The translations under genes were made by a program, and so were the position numbers. 64,000 nt of DNA from Salinigranum marinum (GTDB lineage Archaea > Halobacteriota > Halobacteria > Halobacteriales > Haloferacaceae), in contig NZ_CP100463.1 in NCBI RefSeq assembly GCF_024228675.1, positions 186,001-250,000 of the forward strand. The letters are read 5' to 3'. Positions within the stretch are counted from its first letter, which is position 1. Every line of letters begins with the position of its first letter. This document shows positions 60,531 through 64,000 of this stretch, piece by piece. The notes beneath the pieces were generated by a model. The model was given only the letters and a program-made list of their open reading frames with translations. It ran no database searches and was not told where the DNA came from.

Positions 60531-61233
60531 CTACTCCGCCATCTCGAACTCGAACCGTGCTCCACTATCTGTTCCCTCAGTCACTGACAGCTCCCAGCCG
60601 TGAGCTTCCACGATTCGTTTTACAATAGTCAACCCGAAACCAGTGCCACCACGGGCCGACGAATGGCCCGGTTCGAGAACTTCTTTCCGCTTGTCTGCTG
60701 GGATTCCTCGCCCATCGTCTTCGACGTGAATTCTTTGTTCGCCATAACATCCGACACGAACGGTCACGTCAGAGCCACCGTGTTCGACAGCGTTCCGGAA
60801 CAGGTTCTCGAACACGTGCTGTAACCGGTCGGGGTCGCCTTGGAAAGTCATCTCGTCGACGATTTCGATGGTCGCGTTTTCGGTGTCTACTGTCGCCCAG
60901 CACTTCCCGACGAGATCGGTCAAACCGATTGACTCCGTCTCGTCAATCATATCGCCTTGGCGAGCGAGCGTCAATGTGTCCTCGACGATAGCGTCCATCC
61001 GGTCGAGCGCTTGCAAGAGTGGGTCAAGATGTTCGCTTTCTGCTTGCTCGGCAAGGAGCGTCGCACGACCCTGTGCGACGTTGAGTGGATTACGCAAGTC
61101 GTGCGAAATAACACTTGCAAACTCGTCGAGTCGCTCGTTTTGCTGGCGTAACTGTCGTTCCCGTTCGACGCGATCGGTCACATTCCGAGTGACCCCAATG
61201 AGGCGAGTTATCTCATCATCGGTGACAACGGGT

Positions 61234-62353
61234 TGCCTTGTTGAACGCAAGACAGCGTCGGGGTGGGGTTGCTGATCTACAATTTTACGGCGCTAAAGAC
61301 GGCTTCTCGCCCTCAGAAGATGCAGTAGCTGTCACTCACAGCGGTTGCTGATGAGTCAAAACTATGGTACCTTGCTCCATTGTTCCGGTGACGGCGGCGA
61401 TGCCTCTCCCGGATACGTCCGGAGAAGGGGAGCAGACGGCGAGCCCTAACTCGCCGCCTGCGTCAGGTTATGCACGATGCACTTGCGAGTCAGCTCCCGG
61501 AACTGGCCATGCCAGCTCCGGGAGCGGAGCTTCTCGCCGTCGTCTTCCTTCAACTGCGAGAAACCTGTCTCGCTCATCCAGCGTTGGTTGTAGTCCTCGT
61601 TCATCCGGGCGTTGTGGGCCTTCTGCAACGGTGTCTGCTCCCTGTGCTTGATCAACGGTCGCGTTGAGTTGGAGCGACACTCCTCGCGGAGGTCGCTCCA
61701 CGAATAGTTCGCATCAGCAGACAACACACGCAGGTCTTCCGCGTTCCGGCGGAAGACCTGCATCCCGATGTGGCCGTCCCAGGCTTTCTTCGTCGTGAAA
61801 TGAACGTCCTTGATCGCCAGCGAGTTCACGTCGATCAAGATCGTCGTCTTCATCGACTGGAACGAGTAATTCGCGCGGTCGCGGTAGTGGTAGCTGGTTT
61901 GATCGCGCTGGAAGCCACTCGCGTCAATCGCGGCTTCACCACTCCAGCCCGCCTGCTCCGCCGAAGCGCGGAGCAGGCGGCGCAGGTCACGCATCCGGTA
62001 CTCTTGTTCCCACCGGCAGAACGAACTGTAGTGCGGTGCCTCGTCAAGTTCGAACACGGCGAGGACACCGGGCATCTCGTTAAGATAGTCTTCAGTCTCA
62101 CGGAGGCTCTTCTCCAACTCGACGCGGTACAGAATCAAGGCGATCTGCACCCATTTCGCGTACCCGCCCGCGCCGTCCGGCGCGGCGGGTACTTCCGGGT
62201 CGTCAACGTGCTGTTTGGCAAGATCTCGACACATCCGTGCTAGCCGTCTGAGCGATGCCATATCGCCAGACGGCGTCCAATTACGGGTTAGCGTGACGGA
62301 ATCTTCCCGTGAGAGCGTCTGAAGCTGCCGTTAGTCGACCGCAAAACAAGGCA
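61234..62353 (-). mobile_element. IS5-family element with 8-bp target duplication
   Basis: 1120 bp; ends TGCCTTGTT and AACAAGGCA, with CAACGGGT repeated exactly at 61226-61233 and 62354-62361. Removing the element and one repeat restores the kinase reading across KLAPVVTDDE. Confidence 0.9.
61446..62261 (-). CDS. IS5-family transposase
   Basis: 271 residues, intact from ATG 62261. Catalytic acids: Asp in EAAIDASGFQRDQ, Asp in RVLSADANYSWSD and Glu in QRWMSETGFSQLKEDD, with REETEDYLNEM-like N-terminal helices and RNAEDLRVL. This is the length and motif spacing of the IS5-type ISH elements. With both ends and a duplication present, the element is probably a recent arrival and may still be active. 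Confidence 0.85.
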   Translation of the reverse strand: MASLRRLARMCRDLAKQHVDDPEVPAAPDGAGGYAKWVQIALILYRVELEKSLRETEDYLNEMPGVLAVFELDEAPHYSSFCRWEQEYRMRDLRRLLRASAEQAGWSGEAAIDASGFQRDQTSYHYRDRANYSFQSMKTTILIDVNSLAIKDVHFTTKKAWDGHIGMQVFRRNAEDLRVLSADANYSWSDLREECRSNSTRPLIKHREQTPLQKAHNARMNEDYNQRWMSETGFSQLKEDDGEKLRSRSWHGQFRELTRKCIVHNLTQAAS

Positions 62354-63142
62354 CAACGGGTGCAAGCTTCGTTTGCCAGAAGCGTGCTCCCTCCTCGACC
62401 CGTAGCTCCTCTTGGTACGAAATTGGCTCACCAACGTTGACACAGCAGTGGTAGTTTGCTTCGAGGCCCGCCCCCTGCTCGTCACCGAATACGTTTCGTG
62501 GCGTCCGGCCTTGCACTTCCTCGGTCGTAATCCCAGTTTGTCGCTCATAGGACGGACTGAGCCGTTCAAATTCGAATCTGACAGCACCATCATCCGCCTG
62601 TTTAACGTCGATAAGAAAGATCGGTCCTCCACGTTGTTCAACAGGGCTTCGTACTCTTCGGCGAGTTCCCGAACTTCGATCTCGTACTCTTTTCGCTCAG
62701 TGATATCTCGACTGCTGAGGAGAATCCCATTGATCAGGCCGTCGTCAAGTCGATTCCTCATTGTGGCTTCGATCCAGCGCCACGATCCGTCAGCATGCTG
62801 GAACCGGACTTCGACAGTCTGAGGTTCAGACGGGGTCGATAGAACGGTCTCGACCGCCTCGGCGTTTCGCTCTTGATCGTTGGGATGGACGTATTCGTAT
62901 CCCTCGTGGCCAACCAACTCGTCAGGTTCGTAGCCAAGAATGCGTGTGACGGCTGGACTGACGTAGGTTATCGTCCCGTCGGTATCGACGACTGTTGCAA
63001 GATCGTTCACTTCTTCAACGAGCGTCCGATACCAGTCAGCCCCGTGTTTATCATCCTCGCCGGGGGTCGCACCGTCTTCCATTGATCCTAATGTGATCAG
63101 TACATACAAAAACAGTCCCAAACATCAACAGAAGGCATCGGA

Positions 63143-64000
63143 TCATCCCTCCGCAAGCGCCTGCTGGACCGTCACCTCGACGGGCGTCTGCTCGATGGGA
63201 ACGACCGACTGCAGGTCCCGGTCGGGGTCGACCGTCACGGGGTTTCGCATACTCTCGGCCAGCGGCCGGGCGATAGCGTACTGGACGTCCGTTGTCAGTC
63301 GGAGCCAGTGCGAAGAGAGTCCCGGGGACATCACCGGCACCGGCACGATCAGGACCCGCTTTCCCTTCTCCTCGGCGGTCAACTTCAGCAGGGACTCGTA
63401 GGACCACACTGTCGACGCGCCGATGTCGTAGATGCCGCCACGGGTCTCCTCGACGTCGAGGACGCCGACCAGATAGGCGACAGCGTCGTCGATACCGATC
63501 GGCTGGCACGGCGTACGCACCCACTTCGGAACCGCCATCACGGGCAACCGGTCGGTGAGGTCGTCGATGATGCGGAAGCTTGCGCTGCCGGCACCGATGA
63601 TGATCGCCGCCCGGAGGACGGTCAGATCGAAGCTTCCGGCCTCGAGCACCGACTCGACCTCCCGGCGAGATGCGAGGTGTGGCGAGAGGTCCCGCTCGTC
63701 GCCGCTGATTCCGCTCAGGTAGACCACCCTGTCGACGCCGGCCGCCGACGCCAGCTCCCGGAACCGGCGGGCGTAGGTCCGGTCTAGCTCCGCGAAATTC
63801 TCGGCCGTCAGCGAGTGGATCAGGTAGTAGGCCACATCGATCTTCTCACAGAGCCCCTCCAGCGATGCCGGATCGCCAAGGTCGCCTTCGAATATCTCGA
63901 CATCGTCGGGGAATCTCGACTGGCTCGCGCTCCGGGAGAAGGCGACGACCTCATGGCCGGCCGAGCGCAACGACTCGACGAGCCGGCCGCCGACGAACCC
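63143..64000 (-). CDS. NAD(P)H-binding (NmrA-like) protein, N-terminus outside window
   Basis: The frame is open to the window edge; the first visible residues GFVGGRLVESLRSAGHEV are the end of the Rossmann GxxGxxG motif, so only about 10 residues are missing. Further blocks: VEIFEGDLGDPASLEGLCEKIDVAYYLIHSL, VDRVVYLSGISGDERDLSPHL, TVLRAAIIIGAGSASFRIIDDL and YDIGASTVWSYESLLKL, as in atypical SDR proteins that bind NAD(P) and act as reductases or redox-sensing regulators. It converges with nothing close and precedes the broken kinase gene on the same strand by 60 bp. Confidence 0.82.
   Translation of the reverse strand, partial: GFVGGRLVESLRSAGHEVVAFSRSASQSRFPDDVEIFEGDLGDPASLEGLCEKIDVAYYLIHSLTAENFAELDRTYARRFRELASAAGVDRVVYLSGISGDERDLSPHLASRREVESVLEAGSFDLTVLRAAIIIGAGSASFRIIDDLTDRLPVMAVPKWVRTPCQPIGIDDAVAYLVGVLDVEETRGGIYDIGASTVWSYESLLKLTAEEKGKRVLIVPVPVMSPGLSSHWLRLTTDVQYAIARPLAESMRNPVTVDPDRDLQSVVPIEQTPVEVTVQQALAEG

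Larger units (their letters stand above)
60531..63082 (-). pseudogene. PAS-type sensor histidine kinase split by IS5-family element
   Basis: From ATG 63082 the N-terminal PAS domain (LATVVDTDGTITYVSPAVTR, WIEATMRNRLDDGLINGI) is intact. Near 62625 one C is missing after NNVED, shifting the frame; read in the other frame, the second PAS continues PIFLIDVKQADDGAV to FWQTKLAPVV, where the IS begins. Beyond the IS the gene resumes PVVTDDEITRLIGVTRNVT, HisKA with SHDLRNPLNVA and HATPase with ENLFRNAVEHGG, VEDDGRGIP and GTGFGLTIVKRIVE, ending at 60531. It is thus broken twice, although the kinase end alone could be translated from internal starts. Confidence 0.85.

Noticed and set aside
1-64000. CRISPR arrays, rRNA or tRNA genes
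   Set aside because: No regularly spaced identical repeats, no rRNA-like stretch and no cloverleaf with a TTCGAATC-type arm and conserved neighbours was found by eye.

Overview
The window is haloarchaeal DNA (class Halobacteria). The evidence is the acidic proteins, a TFIIB-family factor, archaeal-type TATA boxes with short leaders, Bat/HTH_10 and PAS/GAF sensor proteins, DUF429- and DUF7342-type proteins, IS elements of haloarchaeal groups (ISH3, ISH8-like, IS6, IS630, IS5, TnpB remnants) and the pairing of a PhaZh1-type PHA depolymerase with 3-hydroxybutyrate dehydrogenase. The species cannot be named from the sequence. No rRNA, tRNA or CRISPR array was recognised.

Bases 1 to about 39200 are an accessory region of plasmid or genomic-island type, full of insertion sequences, MITE-like repeats and broken genes. 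In order: a hydantoinase cut by the window edge; a small mobile repeat joining two truncated genes; a nickel module (NicO-type transporter and NikR, divergent, with two matching operator-like sites); several toxin-antitoxin-like genes; a coiled-coil protein with a PD-(D/E)XK-like motif, an unknown partner and a divergent DUF429 protein; a divergent TFB behind a hairpin-rich stretch; a hydrolase and SDR operon whose second SDR copy is cut by a mobile repeat; an IclR regulator; a plasmid-type family B DNA polymerase lacking its N-terminus; a frameshifted membrane protein next to TnpB debris; an ISH3 element; a two-component pair; a large Tat lipoprotein; and more repeats. Two small ribbon-helix-helix genes each lie inside an inverted-repeat-bounded mobile segment.

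Bases 39200 to 64000 are denser, more GC-rich and look like stable genome. They hold an FMN-binding protein, a broken metallo-beta-lactamase-fold gene, an ABC exporter, a copper amine oxidase facing a 925-residue Bat-type regulator, a DsrE/HxlR divergent pair, three flavoprotein oxidoreductases (one resembling CoA-disulfide reductase, one resembling bis-gamma-glutamylcystine reductase), a PHA-degradation operon, a carboxymuconolactone decarboxylase-like protein, membrane and unknown proteins, NAD(P)HX epimerase, a histidine kinase gene split by an IS5-family element with a clear 8-bp target duplication, and a partial NAD(P)-binding protein.

Functional links: nickel uptake or efflux under NikR; PHA granule degradation (depolymerase then 3HB dehydrogenase); thiol and disulfide redox balance; signal sensing through three PAS/GAF proteins. 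The least explained items are the PD-(D/E)XK/DUF429 neighbourhood, the two decayed copies of one unknown protein family 30 kb apart, the left-right-right composite element at 30 kb and the repeats carrying RHH genes.
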